This document shows positions 1 to 5,447 of a DNA stretch of 7,414 nt, piece after piece (within the stretch, counting starts at the first letter, position 1; every line of letters begins with the position of its first letter). The stretch covers positions 1 through 7,414 of the forward strand of contig JALONY010000101.1 in the NCBI GenBank assembly GCA_025454715.1, read 5' to 3'. Source of the DNA: Anaerolineae bacterium (GTDB taxonomy: Bacteria > Chloroflexota > Anaerolineae > Aggregatilineales > Phototrophicaceae). Position numbers and translations under genes: made by a program. The notes under the pieces are model-generated. The model did no database searches and had not been told where the DNA came from. It saw nothing but the letters and a program-made list of their open reading frames with translations.

Positions 1-1152
1 ATTACATTGGTATTGATTCTATCTGCCCTGTTAATCTCATATCGCCCAATCATCACATCGGACGGGCGTTGTCTTTTCGATTTCGATACGTTCGCCTATC
101 GCTACAGATGGTTCAATGATGTTGATATTTTACCGCTTTACCCTTGGGAAAACCGACAATTTTCTCGCGCCAGTTCTATTGAATTTAGTCGAGTTATCGA
201 CAATCAACAAGAGCTTTGGTTCAGAACACACCCTGATTTTCCTCCCATAGAGGGGCGGGTTTTCAACCGAGACACCAAAACTTGGCACACTCTAGATTTA
301 TCTGACCATACGGAGCGCTTTTTTGACTCTGTCGTCAATTTTACGGCTGATAAATCCGGACAGGTTTGGGGGGTTGCGTCACGTCAGATAACCATAAATG
401 GAAGAACACGACATAAGGCTGTTCTTGTTCGTTATGACGAAGAACAAGACAGGTTTATTGTCATAGCTGAGCCTGAAGATGGAGATTTTGAAAACTCTTC
501 ACGTTATAGCATTAGCAACGCAAAAATATTAACAGATTCTTTGGAACGTGTTTGGATGATTTTTAGCATAGCATCCAGTCATCTATTCTATGTTTATGAT
601 CCTAAATCACAAGAGTTTAAAAAACTACCCGAACATAATGGATTTTCATATCCCCGTGTGACTATTTCAGACACCGGTGAGGTCTATATTTCAACCGTCT
701 TATTCGATAATGCACTCCTTTATCAAAACCCATCTCAACCTGCTTTTGCCCGCTATAGCGCCGAGACCGAGCAATGGGTAGATGTCGATCTACCCGAAGG
801 TTTTCAGCCGGTTGAGGGTAATATTGGTTTCGATGCAAGGGGGCGTTTGCATATAGGGACATCTGCTTGGCGTGGCATCGATAATAGGTGGCATATTACC
901 GATAATGTCGCCATGTTTGATGAGGACACATATCCCAATATTGAACTGAAATTCGTGAGCTCGGACGGAAGATTATGGTTTACCAGAAGACAAATAGATA
1001 TGAGTGGAACAGGATGGTACAATCCTGATACACTTGAAGGCTGTATGTTTACCACGTTCACACCGCTTTCCATCATCGAAGACCATAACCAGTATCTGTG
1101 GATGGTCGTCGATGGTTCGATTTATCGCCTCAATTTGAATGCGCCGTGGTAA
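1..1152 (+). CDS. Beta-propeller protein (Reg_prop-like repeats), 5' end cut by window
   Basis: The reading frame is open from base 1 to the TAA at 1150-1152. A TTG at 7 could be a start, but only six upstream bases are visible, so the true start may lie outside. Residues are numbered from that TTG. The first 12 or so (LILSALLIS) are hydrophobic and look like the end of a signal peptide or membrane anchor. The rest shows seven spaced motifs of the form D-x(3-5)-[LV]-[WYH], near residues 65-72, 115-122, 177-184, 222-228, 276-283, 319-325 and 359-366. Examples are DKSGQVWGVA, DARGRLHIGT and SDGRLWFTR. Several are followed by an aromatic-D 'YD...F' stretch. This is the pattern of two-component-regulator propeller (Reg_prop) repeats, and the count fits a seven-bladed propeller. 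No kinase or other catalytic domain follows before the stop, so it is probably an extracytoplasmic binding or scaffold protein. Ligand and partner are unknown. Composition is AT-rich like the next two genes. Confidence 0.7.
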   Translation: MTLVLILSALLISYRPIITSDGRCLFDFDTFAYRYRWFNDVDILPLYPWENRQFSRASSIEFSRVIDNQQELWFRTHPDFPPIEGRVFNRDTKTWHTLDLSDHTERFFDSVVNFTADKSGQVWGVASRQITINGRTRHKAVLVRYDEEQDRFIVIAEPEDGDFENSSRYSISNAKILTDSLERVWMIFSIASSHLFYVYDPKSQEFKKLPEHNGFSYPRVTISDTGEVYISTVLFDNALLYQNPSQPAFARYSAETEQWVDVDLPEGFQPVEGNIGFDARGRLHIGTSAWRGIDNRWHITDNVAMFDEDTYPNIELKFVSSDGRLWFTRRQIDMSGTGWYNPDTLEGCMFTTFTPLSIIEDHNQYLWMVVDGSIYRLNLNAPW

Positions 1153-1312
1153 ACTGTCTAAAGCTTGTCGATGCACCATCTCAACACCCAGTTAAGGGCT
1201 ATGCTTCACGGTGCTTGACCGACCCCAAAAGGGGTGATGGGCTGTTTATTGGGGCGGGGTATTGTTCGTTTTTGTCAATCCTGCCCCTGAGCTAGGAGAT
1301 ATTGGCGCATTG

Positions 1313-1477
1313 ATGCTCGCGCTTGGTGCTGTTTGCTTGTCGCTTTTGGTGAGCGCAACCCAGTCGGTGGCGTTGGCGTTGCAGAACAGACAATCGTATA
1401 ATTTTGTCACAACCCTAGCGGAGGTGTTGACTGGTGGTCATGTCATCAAGAGCGTGGTATTTAGCGGAAATAGTTGA
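1313..1477 (+). CDS. Possible small membrane peptide ORF (weak)
   Basis: A 54-codon frame opens at ATG 1313 and ends at TGA 1475-1477. Upstream in-frame extension is possible to a TTG at 1262. An AGGAG lies at 1294-1298, which is rather far (14 bases) from the ATG. The first 20 or so residues are hydrophobic (MLALGAVCLSLLVSA), as in a single membrane helix or a signal sequence, and the rest is polar with no motif I recognise. It overlaps the DUF4288-like gene by 44 bases in another frame, and a good promoter sits inside it. Both facts argue that it is chance or a decayed remnant. It could still be a real leader peptide, hence the low confidence. Confidence 0.2.
   Translation: MLALGAVCLSLLVSATQSVALALQNRQSYNFVTTLAEVLTGGHVIKSVVFSGNS
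1373..1402 (+). promoter_or_regulatory. Sigma70-type promoter for DUF4288-like gene
   Basis: A perfect TATAAT box lies at 1397-1402, with a partial -35 TTGGCG at 1373-1378 and an 18-base spacer. Transcription would start near 1409, about 25 bases upstream of the GTG at 1434 and before its ribosome binding site. It implies that the DUF4288-like gene, and possibly the propeller gene behind it, can be transcribed independently of the upstream gene. Confidence 0.5.
1420..1424 (+). promoter_or_regulatory. Ribosome binding site deciding a GTG start
   Basis: GGAGG stands 9 bases before GTG 1434 but 15 bases before the in-frame ATG at 1440. The spacing favours the GTG as the start of the DUF4288-like gene. 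Confidence 0.55.
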
Positions 1478-1802
1478 AGCATTTGAAAACACATCAACCA
1501 AAGAACGATGGGCATATGTAAATATGATTCTTATTAGCGCAGATAATCCAGAAAGTGCTTATAGAAAATCCGTCAAAATGGGGGAAATGTCTAACGATTC
1601 GTATGTTAACAACAACGAAGAAAGAGTTATTGTTAATTTTGCTGGTCTGAGAAACATCTACAAAATACATGAAGATTTAGAAGATGGAGCGGAGATATTA
1701 TATGAATTACACGAAGGTATGACTGACGAGGGAATAAAAATTTTGACCAAGAAAAAGGAGGAACTTAGTATTTTCAAACCACGAAATAAGGATAATGATT
1801 AG
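1434..1802 (+). CDS. DUF4288-like small protein
   Basis: This 122-residue protein (GTG start, or 120 residues from ATG 1440) ends at TAG 1800-1802. It resembles, from memory, the DUF4288 family of small bacterial proteins of about 100-140 residues. The features seen are an N-terminal WYLAEIV strand (8-14), then ILISADNPESAYRKS (32-46), where an acidic/Asn-Pro turn leads into an Ala-Tyr-Lys helix ending at MGE. Next is VNFAGLRNIYKI (67-78) followed by EDLEDGAEI (80-88), and a charged KKKEELSIF tail (107-114). No signal peptide or membrane segment is present, so it should be cytoplasmic. No catalytic residues can be named, and the biochemical function of the family is unknown to me. It has its own promoter, and the next gene begins 94 bases downstream on the same strand with no terminator between, so co-transcription is plausible. 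Its lysine/glutamate-rich, AT-rich codons differ from the GC-rich right half. Confidence 0.75.
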   Translation: MVMSSRAWYLAEIVEAFENTSTKERWAYVNMILISADNPESAYRKSVKMGEMSNDSYVNNNEERVIVNFAGLRNIYKIHEDLEDGAEILYELHEGMTDEGIKILTKKKEELSIFKPRNKDND

Positions 1803-1896
1803 GTAGGCTCAAGACAACCTTGTAAGTATCTGAAGTCAGCCATCAATTATTCGAACGAGGTAATAGGTTACACATTTCAGCAGTCTGAGGTAGCAC

Positions 1897-2853
1897 ATGC
1901 GATTTACGAGGTCACAAGGTATTCTATTGTTTTTCATAACACTATCCATATCTCTGAACTCACGCCCCTATCTTGAGGGCGAATGGATATTCATGACCTG
2001 TAAATACAAAGTCTTGTCTGCCTATAGTTTTGTCATTCGACCCGATGGTCAAGAACTCCTAATCATCCCAACACGAGATGACGCTGACCAGCAAATCTTA
2101 TTGCCTGATGGGAGAAACACACTTTTCACAATGCACGGCTCACTTTACGAGATGTCAATTGGCAGTCAAGTGCCAAGAGTAATTCTGCCAACCGTAACGG
2201 ATCAGCCTTTTTTGAGTAATTTTTCTGATCTTGATTGGTTCATAATAGGTGACGTTATATCATTTCAATACGCCAATAGATTTTATATTTATTTTAACAA
2301 TGAAGCATCAAGGGAAATGTTCGCCACTAAACGAGATGGGTACAGTTTCTATAGTTTTCCGAGTCATCGCCAATTCGACCCTTTCCGTTCTTTTCTATGG
2401 TCAGAGAGGCGTGAGATTGGAAGTTTTAGCGTCTCAGCATCAGATACCGTCTTGGTGACGAAGAATAGGTATAATCTATCCGTATATTCTGTTGAAACAG
2501 GTGCAAAATTGCGCGATGTCTCAGCAGATGATTCACAAGGTGCGATTTATGAGATGTCATTATCTCCAGATGGCACTTTCATGAATTATACACAGCGTAT
2601 TCCAGAGTATGGTAACATTGCCAACAATTATCTTGTCGATCTTGCGTCGGGTGCGGTTACCCTTGTACTTCCCAGTGCCATAACAGGTTTTATCTGGTCT
2701 CCAGATGGCCAACGTATTGTGTACACTGAGCATCGTGACGACGGGGGGGAACCCTATGCAGTGATGGTCAGTGATGCTGATTTTTCAAATCCCAGAGAAG
2801 TCGGGAGATTGTTTTGTCGGCCTAAGTTCGTCTCTTGGGGATTTTTCGGCTAA
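1897..2853 (+). CDS. Membrane-anchored or secreted TolB/PD40-like beta-propeller protein
   Basis: This 318-residue protein starts at ATG 1897, with a GAGG 6 bases upstream (1887-1890), and ends at TAA 2851-2853. Residues 3-6 are basic or polar and residues 8-20 form a hydrophobic helix (ILLFFITLSISL), as in a signal peptide or N-terminal anchor. No lipobox is visible. PD40/WD40-like 'SPDG' blade motifs appear at 47-56 (IRPDGQELLI), 221-232 (LSPDGTFMNYT) and 266-277 (IWSPDGQRIVYT), with a weaker LPDGR at 69-73. The pattern fits a TolB-type beta-propeller, with the clearest blades at the C-terminus and a diverged middle. Two cysteines (35 and 307) near opposite ends could close the propeller. 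No catalytic domain is visible, so a role in binding proteins or ligands outside the cytoplasm is the most that can be inferred. Like the propeller gene at the left edge, it has a hydrophobic leader followed closely by an 'S-x-RP' stretch. The two may be distantly related or belong to one local system. Confidence 0.7.
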   Translation: MRFTRSQGILLFFITLSISLNSRPYLEGEWIFMTCKYKVLSAYSFVIRPDGQELLIIPTRDDADQQILLPDGRNTLFTMHGSLYEMSIGSQVPRVILPTVTDQPFLSNFSDLDWFIIGDVISFQYANRFYIYFNNEASREMFATKRDGYSFYSFPSHRQFDPFRSFLWSERREIGSFSVSASDTVLVTKNRYNLSVYSVETGAKLRDVSADDSQGAIYEMSLSPDGTFMNYTQRIPEYGNIANNYLVDLASGAVTLVLPSAITGFIWSPDGQRIVYTEHRDDGGEPYAVMVSDADFSNPREVGRLFCRPKFVSWGFFG

Positions 2854-3060
2854 ATAATAATCCGACCGGCGTGCTCGCGCAAACCGACGGCTCCGGCTGG
2901 CGGTGACAGTGGGCTAGGATATGGATTGCATCAGCCGCAACACGAGCTGGGCATCATGACGCAAATCGCTGTCGGCACGGACGATCTTGATAGCGCAACG
3001 CGCTGACAGCCGAGCGCTGAAGGTGGCCGTGCCCAAGCCGTGACGCTGCCCCCAGCCCAC
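2854..3060. other. Unassigned GC-rich spacer at the composition switch
   Basis: No gene is supported here. The base composition changes from AT-rich to GC-rich within the first tens of bases after the TAA at 2853. On the minus strand, from about 3060 down to a stop near 2920, there is an open frame reading roughly GTATFSARLSARCAIKIV and ending LVLRLMQSIS. It has helix-like composition but lies after the serA terminator and has no good start or ribosome binding site. It could be the tail of a decayed gene or chance coding potential in GC-rich DNA. Confidence 0.4.
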
Positions 3061-3093
3061 AAAAAAACGCCCCACGGTATACACCGCGGGGCG
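3061..3093 (-). terminator. Intrinsic terminator of serA
   Basis: Read on the minus strand, an 11-base-pair stem (CGCCCCGCGGT, GTAT loop, ACCGTGGGGCG) has only one G-U wobble. It is followed at once by seven T residues (the A-run at 3061-3067 on the plus strand). The hairpin is at 3068-3093, 25 bases past the serA stop at 3119. This is a textbook rho-independent terminator for the minus-strand unit. The plus strand has no T-run after the hairpin, so it is not bidirectional. Confidence 0.93.
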
Positions 3094-3118
3094 TCGGGTT
3101 TGGTGCGCCTTGCGCGCC

Positions 3119-4084
3119 TTACTTCTGCAAGACGGCGGGGTTGCACACGTTGACGAACTTGCCTTGCGTCAGCGCGTCGATGATGAGCTGGGCGGCATCG
3201 ACCGCCACGTTGTTCTGGGCGTCGGTGGTGCTGGCCGCGAGGTGCGGGGTGTGCACCACGCCCGCCAGCCCAATCAGCGGGTTGTCGGCGGTCGGCGGCT
3301 CCGGCTCATACACGTCCAGCGCCGCACCGGCCACCTGCCCCGACTTAATCGCCGCGGCGAGGTCGGCGTCGTTAATCAGCACGCCACGGGCGGCGTTGAC
3401 GATGCGCACACCGCGCTTCATCTTGGCGAGGGTAGCGGCGTTGACCATGTAGCGCGACTCGTTGGTCACGCTGGTGTGCAACGAGATGAAATCGCTTTGG
3501 GCGTACAAGGTGTCGAGGTCAACCATGGTCACGCCGAGGTCGGCGGCCAAGTCGGGCAACACGAACGGGTCGAAAGCGACCACGTTCATATCGAAGGCGA
3601 GGGCGCGCTTGGCCACCTGCCGCCCGATGCGCCCGAAACCGACCACGCCCAACGTCTTGCCGCGCAGCTCGACGCCGGTATACGACTTGCGATCCCACTT
3701 GCCACCGGCGAGGCTGCCGTGCGCCTGCGGGATGTGGCGCGCCAGCGACAGCATCAGGCCGAAGGTGAACTCGGCGGTGCTGATGGTGTTGCCGTCGGGC
3801 GTGTTCATCACCACGATGCCGCGCTCGGTCGCCACGCCCAAATCGACGTTATCGACGCCGACACCGGCGCGGGCGATGGCCTTCAGGCGGGTGCCTTGCG
3901 CCAAAAACGCGGCGTCGGCCTTGGTCGCGCTGCGGATGACCAGCGCGTCGGCCTCGGCCACGGCTTGCAGCGCCTTGTCGCGGGGCATGTCGCCCTCGAA
4001 CGTCACGCGGATGTCGGGGTGCTGCTCGAGCAACGCCACGGCGCGGATGTCCATGTTGTCGGAAATCAGGACGTGAAAGGTCAT
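3119..4084 (-). CDS. serA: D-3-phosphoglycerate dehydrogenase, short form without ACT domain
   Basis: This enzyme oxidises 3-phosphoglycerate to 3-phosphohydroxypyruvate with NAD+, the first step of the phosphorylated serine pathway, in the cytoplasm. The 321 residues show the 2-hydroxyacid dehydrogenase layout. The split substrate domain (about 1-100 and 285-321) includes the ARAGVGVDNVD segment at 71-81. The Rossmann NAD-binding domain has GFGRIG at 149-154, with an acidic residue at 172 (FDPF) expected to bind the ribose of NAD. The catalytic residues are R233 (NAARG), E262 (YEPEPP) and H281 (TPHLAAST). The protein stops after the second substrate segment. It therefore lacks the C-terminal ASB and ACT regulatory domains of long forms, and serine feedback through an ACT domain is not expected. 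The ATG at 4084 has GGAG 6 bases upstream. It lies 72 bases downstream of the aminotransferase stop, probably in the same transcript, and ends before a strong terminator. A related hydroxyacid dehydrogenase such as glycerate or hydroxypyruvate reductase is the main alternative. Confidence 0.88.
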   Translation of the reverse strand: MTFHVLISDNMDIRAVALLEQHPDIRVTFEGDMPRDKALQAVAEADALVIRSATKADAAFLAQGTRLKAIARAGVGVDNVDLGVATERGIVVMNTPDGNTISTAEFTFGLMLSLARHIPQAHGSLAGGKWDRKSYTGVELRGKTLGVVGFGRIGRQVAKRALAFDMNVVAFDPFVLPDLAADLGVTMVDLDTLYAQSDFISLHTSVTNESRYMVNAATLAKMKRGVRIVNAARGVLINDADLAAAIKSGQVAGAALDVYEPEPPTADNPLIGLAGVVHTPHLAASTTDAQNNVAVDAAQLIIDALTQGKFVNVCNPAVLQK

Positions 4085-4112
4085 GGGGGTCTCCAGAGGG
4101 TGTAGATAAGCG

Positions 4113-4140
4113 TGAGCCGCCCTTGTCGTGGGGCGGCTCA
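4113..4140 (-). repeat. Perfect 10-bp hairpin between aminotransferase and serA
   Basis: TGAGCCGCCC (4113-4122) and GGGCGGCTCA (4131-4140) are perfect inverted repeats separated by an 8-base loop. On the minus strand the hairpin lies 17 bases after the aminotransferase stop. The bases after it (CGCTTATCTACA) contain no T-run, so it is not a standard intrinsic terminator. It may be a weak attenuator or a stabilising 3' hairpin that uncouples expression of serA from the aminotransferase gene. Confidence 0.7.
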
Positions 4141-4156
4141 GCGGTCGGGCGCGGGG

Positions 4157-5248
4157 TTAGAGGGTGGCGATGAACTCGTCGAGGCCAGCCAAGACCTCGG
4201 CCAGCGTCTCGGGCTGCATGTCGCCCATGTGGGCGAGGCGGAAGGTCTTGCCCTTGATGTTGCCGTAGCCCTTGTCCATGCTGAAGTTCTTGCCGCCCAT
4301 GAACTTGGCCATCGCGTCCACGTCGATGTTGCGGGCGCGGTTATCGACTGTGGTCACGGTCGGGCTGGCGTAGGCACGGTCGGCGAACACGCCGAAACCG
4401 CGCTCGTCCGCCCATTGGTGGGTGGTGGCGCGCATGGCGAGGTGGCGCGCCCAACGGTTCTCCAAGCCCTCGGTCATGATGTCGTCCAGTTGCTTGTCAG
4501 CGGCGAACATCAGGCTGATGGGCGGGGTGGACGGGGTGTTGTTCTTGTCGCCGCTCTTGGCAATCTCGACGAGGTCGAAATAATAGCCGCGGTACGGGAT
4601 TTGCTTGGCACGCGCCAACACCTTCTCGCTGACCGTGGCCAGCGCGAGGCCGGGCGGCAGGGCGAAAGCCTTTTGGCTGCTGGTCAGGGCAAAGTCGATG
4701 CCCCACGCATCCACGCGCAGCTCGGCGCCCAAGAACCCGCTGACCGTATCGACCAAGAACAGGGTGTCCTCATACGGCTTGACCACCTCGCCGATGGCTT
4801 GGATCGGGTTGGTGATGCCGGTGCTGGTCTCGTTGTGGACGACGCACACGGCGTCGTACTGTTCCTTTTGCAGCGCCTCGGCCACCATCTCGGGGGTGTG
4901 GGCTTGACCCCACGGCACCTCGATCACGTCGATTTGCTTGCCGTTGGCCTTGCTAATCTCAGCCCAGCGCTCACTGAACGCGCCGCCGACGAGGTGGAGG
5001 GCTTTCTTGCCGTCGCGGATGGCATTGCGCGAGGCACCTTCCCACAAGCCGGTGCCCGACGCGCCAATCATGATGACGCGGTTCTGGGTCTGGAAGGCGG
5101 CTTGCAGCTTGGTGTGGATGCGCCCGTAGAGGTCGGCGAACGCCGTCGAGCGGTGGCCGATCATCCACTGGGTTTGGGCGTGCAGGATTTCTTCGCGAAC
5201 CTCGACCGGCCCCGGAATGACCAGACGCTTGTGATTGGCATTGCCCAT
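4157..5248 (-). CDS. Class V aminotransferase (alanine/serine-glyoxylate type; candidate phosphoserine aminotransferase)
   Basis: This is a PLP-dependent fold-type I aminotransferase of class V, related to serine-pyruvate and alanine-glyoxylate aminotransferases. The ATG at 5248 is chosen because GGAGG lies 7 bases upstream (5256-5260) and a TATAAT promoter lies just above. The longer frame to 5458 would add 70 residues of non-conserved sequence and run through that promoter. The 363 residues show the N-terminal IPGPVEV substrate segment (11-17) and the phosphate-binding GASGTGLWEGA (62-72). They also show HNETSTG (138-144), the pyridine-N-binding Asp D167 (FLVDTVSG), the PLP Schiff-base Lys K193 (SSQKAFALPPG) and a carboxylate-binding Arg R337 (KTFRLAHMG). 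Sitting next to serA, it may convert 3-phosphohydroxypyruvate to phosphoserine in place of SerC, or link serine with glyoxylate/pyruvate. The sequence alone does not settle which. No serC is in the window. Confidence 0.87.
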   Translation of the reverse strand: MGNANHKRLVIPGPVEVREEILHAQTQWMIGHRSTAFADLYGRIHTKLQAAFQTQNRVIMIGASGTGLWEGASRNAIRDGKKALHLVGGAFSERWAEISKANGKQIDVIEVPWGQAHTPEMVAEALQKEQYDAVCVVHNETSTGITNPIQAIGEVVKPYEDTLFLVDTVSGFLGAELRVDAWGIDFALTSSQKAFALPPGLALATVSEKVLARAKQIPYRGYYFDLVEIAKSGDKNNTPSTPPISLMFAADKQLDDIMTEGLENRWARHLAMRATTHQWADERGFGVFADRAYASPTVTTVDNRARNIDVDAMAKFMGGKNFSMDKGYGNIKGKTFRLAHMGDMQPETLAEVLAGLDEFIATL

Positions 5249-5286
5249 TGGCAACCCTCCCCTAAATAGGTTTGTGATTTCGAGAA

Positions 5287-5349
5287 CGAGGGCATTATAG
5301 GGGGTGCAGGGCATGGGCGCGAGGGCTGGAAACCGCCAAAAGCCCTCGT
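5287..5349 (-). promoter_or_regulatory. Triple CGAGGGC motif around the promoter (candidate operator)
   Basis: CGAGGGC occurs at 5287-5293, directly abutting the -10 box. CGAGGGCT occurs at 5320-5327, and its exact inverted copy AGCCCTCG at 5341-5348. The last two form an 8-bp inverted repeat with a 13-base loop where a -35 region would lie. The first is a direct repeat 33 bases (about three helical turns) away. This arrangement could be a regulator binding site. It is inference from repeat spacing only. Confidence 0.4.
5294..5299 (-). promoter_or_regulatory. -10 box of aminotransferase promoter
   Basis: A perfect TATAAT on the minus strand (ATTATA on the plus strand) lies in very GC-rich surroundings, 45 bases before the ATG at 5248. 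It predicts a leader of roughly 40 bases. No recognisable TTGACA-like -35 stands 16-18 bases upstream, which suggests activator dependence or a different sigma factor. The gene may therefore be transcribed separately from sufSU. Confidence 0.5.
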
Positions 5350-5355
5350 CACAAT

Positions 5356-5391
5356 CGCACAAACCGGCGCGTTTGGGGGGTGTTTTGTGCG
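5356..5391. repeat. Inverted repeat CGCACAAA / TTTGTGCG
   Basis: CGCACAAA (5356-5363) and TTTGTGCG (5384-5391) are perfect 8-bp inverted repeats separated by 20 bases. The inner part is itself nearly symmetric (AAAC ... GTTT at 5361-5374). It lies downstream of sufU and upstream of the aminotransferase promoter. It might form a weak terminator hairpin for the suf transcript, although no T-run follows, or serve as a binding site. Confidence 0.45.
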
Positions 5392-5447
5392 TTTTGCCGA
5401 GATGGGGTTGACGGAGGCTGAAAACCTGAAGGGTAGGGATGCCCCCC

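Larger units (their letters stand above)
1153..1433. other. Spacer between propeller gene and DUF4288-like gene
   Basis: No convincing complete gene is seen in this 281-base stretch. Its centre (about 1180-1390) looks more GC-rich than the genes on either side. It contains a short hairpin (ACCCC at 1222-1226, AAAA loop, GGGGT at 1231-1235) with no T-run after it, so it is a poor terminator. A second imperfect inverted repeat pairs GGGGC (1251-1255) and ATTG (1261-1264) with CAAT (1276-1279) and GCCCC (1283-1287). A possible small ORF and a promoter inside this stretch are listed separately. Confidence 0.5.
5249..5447. other. Intergenic control region upstream of aminotransferase
   Basis: This 199-base stretch lies between the sufU stop and the aminotransferase start. 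It holds a TATAAT box, three copies of a GCCCTCG-type motif and a separate inverted repeat (listed individually), and no gene. No strong terminator for the suf transcript is visible, so some read-through into the aminotransferase gene is possible. Confidence 0.6.

Noticed and set aside
1222..1235. ACCCC-AAAA-GGGGT hairpin as a terminator of the first propeller gene
   Set aside because: The stem is only 5 bp and no T-run follows immediately, so it is not supported as an intrinsic terminator.
1..2860. Known defence, toxin or CRISPR system in the AT-rich part
   Set aside because: No nuclease, helicase, toxin, reverse transcriptase, integrase or repeat-spacer pattern can be read in any frame. 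Only propellers and a DUF4288-like protein are visible.
3110..4105. Long plus-strand open frame opposite serA
   Set aside because: Its codons lie against the conserved serA gene, whose catalytic motifs are intact on the minus strand. GC-rich third positions suppress stops on the opposite strand, and the translation is rich in His, Val and Gly with no domain.
4112..5269. Long plus-strand open frame (385 codons) opposite the aminotransferase
   Set aside because: Same GC-rich antisense effect. The minus-strand protein carries all class V motifs, and the plus-strand product has low complexity (His, Gly, Val, Ala) and no recognised fold.
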